From the NCBI GenBank assembly GCA_024408495.1, contig JAKSUY010000004.1, forward strand, positions 1-52,521: 52,521 bases of DNA, written 5' to 3'. The DNA is from Bacilli bacterium (lineage in GTDB: Bacteria > Bacillota_I > Bacilli_A > RFN20 > CAG-826). The position numbers and the translations under genes were made by a program. The notes beneath the pieces are model-generated. The model was not told the DNA's origin, made no database searches, and was given only the letters and a program-made list of their open reading frames with translations. Positions 52,023 to 52,521 of this stretch are shown in pieces (the first letter of the stretch is position 1; each line of letters begins with the position of its first letter).

Positions 52023-52050
52023 TTGGTGCCCCCACGCGGAATACAATAGT
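52023..52050 (+). promoter_or_regulatory. Promoter-like element resembling that of the ribbon-helix-helix gene
   Basis: GTGCCCCCACGCGGAATACAATAGT aligns with the functional-looking promoter 180 bases downstream (ATGTCCCCATATGTAATATAATAGT): both have a C-run, G-AATA and a -10 (TACAAT/TATAAT) followed by AGT. No start codon with an open frame follows here. Possibly a degraded duplicate or an RNA promoter. Confidence 0.3.
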
Positions 52051-52075
52051 TATCACTCACTTTTTTTGACAATTT

Positions 52076-52159
52076 TTAACTTTATTTAACATTAGTTATA
52101 TCTAACTTAACAAATGTTAACTTTTAAACTTAACTTTAATTAACTTTTCTTAACAAATT
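52076..52159. repeat. Phased TTAAC direct-repeat array
   Basis: TTAAC starts at 52076, 52086, 52107, 52117, 52130, 52140 and 52150; another stands at 52193. The spacing is 10, 21, 10, 13, 10 and 10, so the copies fall mostly on one face of the helix. The unit is about TTAACTTTNN. It precedes the promoter of the ribbon-helix-helix-like gene. Confidence 0.7.
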
Positions 52160-52192
52160 TGTAATTAAAATTTGAATATATAAATAAAATAA

Positions 52193-52221
52193 TTAACATA
52201 TGTCCCCATATGTAATATAAT
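52193..52221 (+). promoter_or_regulatory. Promoter of the ribbon-helix-helix gene with CATATGT repeats
   Basis: TTAACA (52193-52198), a 17-base spacer and TATAAT (52216-52221) form a sigma-A promoter. CATATGT occurs twice in direct orientation, at 52197-52203 and 52207-52213, separated by CCC and lying in the spacer; spacing of starts is 10 bases. Candidate operator. Confidence 0.65.
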
Positions 52222-52242
52222 AGTAGTCAAGGAGAGTCCTTT

Positions 52243-52521
52243 ATGTTTGATAAAAATAAGTACATTAGCGAATTTAACAAACAAAATTATCGTGACTTAA
52301 AACTAAGAATTAGAAAAGACGATAATATTGTTTTGTCAGCAATTGATAAAAGCGAAAACATTAATAAGTATATTAGAGATTTAATTTACGAAGATGCGCT
52401 AAAGAAAATTAATCACAAATATATAAACGATGATTTCAAGATTGATTTTGTTTTGTCAAAAACTATGAAACAACTAGTAAATAAAGCTGAAGAAGCAGAT
52501 TTTCTAGAAGACTATGGCTTA
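52243..52521 (+). CDS. Ribbon-helix-helix-like small DNA-binding protein (partial, cut by window end)
   Basis: 93 codons are seen before the window ends. The sequence starts MFDKNKYISEFNKQNYRDLK, with a beta strand LKLRIRKDD and two helices (NIVLSAIDKSENINKYIRDLIYEDALKK), the pattern of Arc/MetJ-type ribbon-helix-helix proteins common in Bacilli mobile and chromosomal loci. AAGGAGAG precedes the ATG by 6 bases. Two direct CATATGT copies in its promoter and a phased TTAAC array upstream are the kind of tandem sites such dimers occupy. It could be a regulator, an antitoxin-like protein or a partition protein; the missing C-terminus and the next gene would tell. Confidence 0.6.
   Translation, partial: MFDKNKYISEFNKQNYRDLKLRIRKDDNIVLSAIDKSENINKYIRDLIYEDALKKINHKYINDDFKIDFVLSKTMKQLVNKAEEADFLEDYGL

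Noticed and set aside
52076..52159. CRISPR array or replication origin at the TTAAC repeats
   Set aside because: Units are 10 bases with no spacers, and there are no DnaA boxes, dnaA or cas genes nearby.
1..52521. Mycoplasma-type genetic code (TGA as Trp)
   Set aside because: TGA is a stop in rimM and other genes, and Trp is encoded by TGG in conserved positions.

Overview
The window is AT-rich, gene-dense chromosomal DNA from a low-GC Gram-positive bacterium, most likely an uncultured gut Bacilli lineage near the Mollicutes, RF39 or Erysipelotrichales (inference from gene content; no rRNA is present to confirm it). It uses the standard bacterial code: TGA ends genes such as rimM and TGG encodes Trp, so this is not the Mycoplasma code. 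There are 44 complete protein genes plus two cut by the window edges, and seven tRNA genes. I see no insertion sequence, prophage or CRISPR array.

Layout. 1-820: start of the str operon (rpsL, partial rpsG, minus strand). 880-2201: an AbiE-type toxin-antitoxin pair. 2313-3512: an aromatic-type amino acid permease, then tRNA-Ala. 3720-5714: rpsP-khpA-rimM-trmD. 5716-7616: a hydrolase and a cysteine-synthase-like enzyme. 7677-9458: a large single-pass membrane protein. 9514-12740: tRNA-Ser, proS and a degenerate GGDEF-EAL protein. 12825-12915: tRNA-Ser(CGA). 12924-18280: four consecutive lipoprotein genes, one with a lipase domain. 18342-23148: tRNA-Gln, a truncated SpoU methylase, galT-galM, tRNA-His, a DJ-1 protein and a membrane protein. 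23210-31258: rarA, a P-loop kinase, a methyltransferase-like protein, and tig-lon-engB-galK-like. 31428-36275: a TPR-like protein, a FakA-like single domain, an esterase, membrane proteins, a PAP2 phosphatase, an APC permease and tRNA-Gly. 36392-39913: two MATE proteins, the second fused to an anti-sigma-type ATPase domain. 39917-44302: an aminotransferase, a class II aldolase and a kinase-GtrA fusion. 44473-48219: gdhA and two more lipoproteins. 48263-51963: a HAD phosphatase, a third MATE protein and a phosphoglucomutase. 51964-52521: a repeat array and the start of a ribbon-helix-helix-like gene.

How the parts work together. GalM, GalT, a GalK-like kinase and the phosphohexomutase cover much of a Leloir-type route, although galE is absent and the kinase has an unusual sugar-binding motif. 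tig and lon share a consensus sigma-A promoter bracketed by two CIRCE-like sites, so HrcA heat-shock control is likely. About a dozen operon-leading genes have a -10 box 6-8 bases before the start codon, which predicts leaderless mRNAs; ribosomal, lipoprotein, tig, gdhA and aminotransferase genes have Shine-Dalgarno sites instead.

The least explained parts are the phased TTAAC array beside the ribbon-helix-helix gene, the aminotransferase/aldolase/kinase-GtrA operon with a hairpin between its Shine-Dalgarno site and start codon, the MATE-ATPase fusion, and the catalytically degraded GGDEF-EAL protein.
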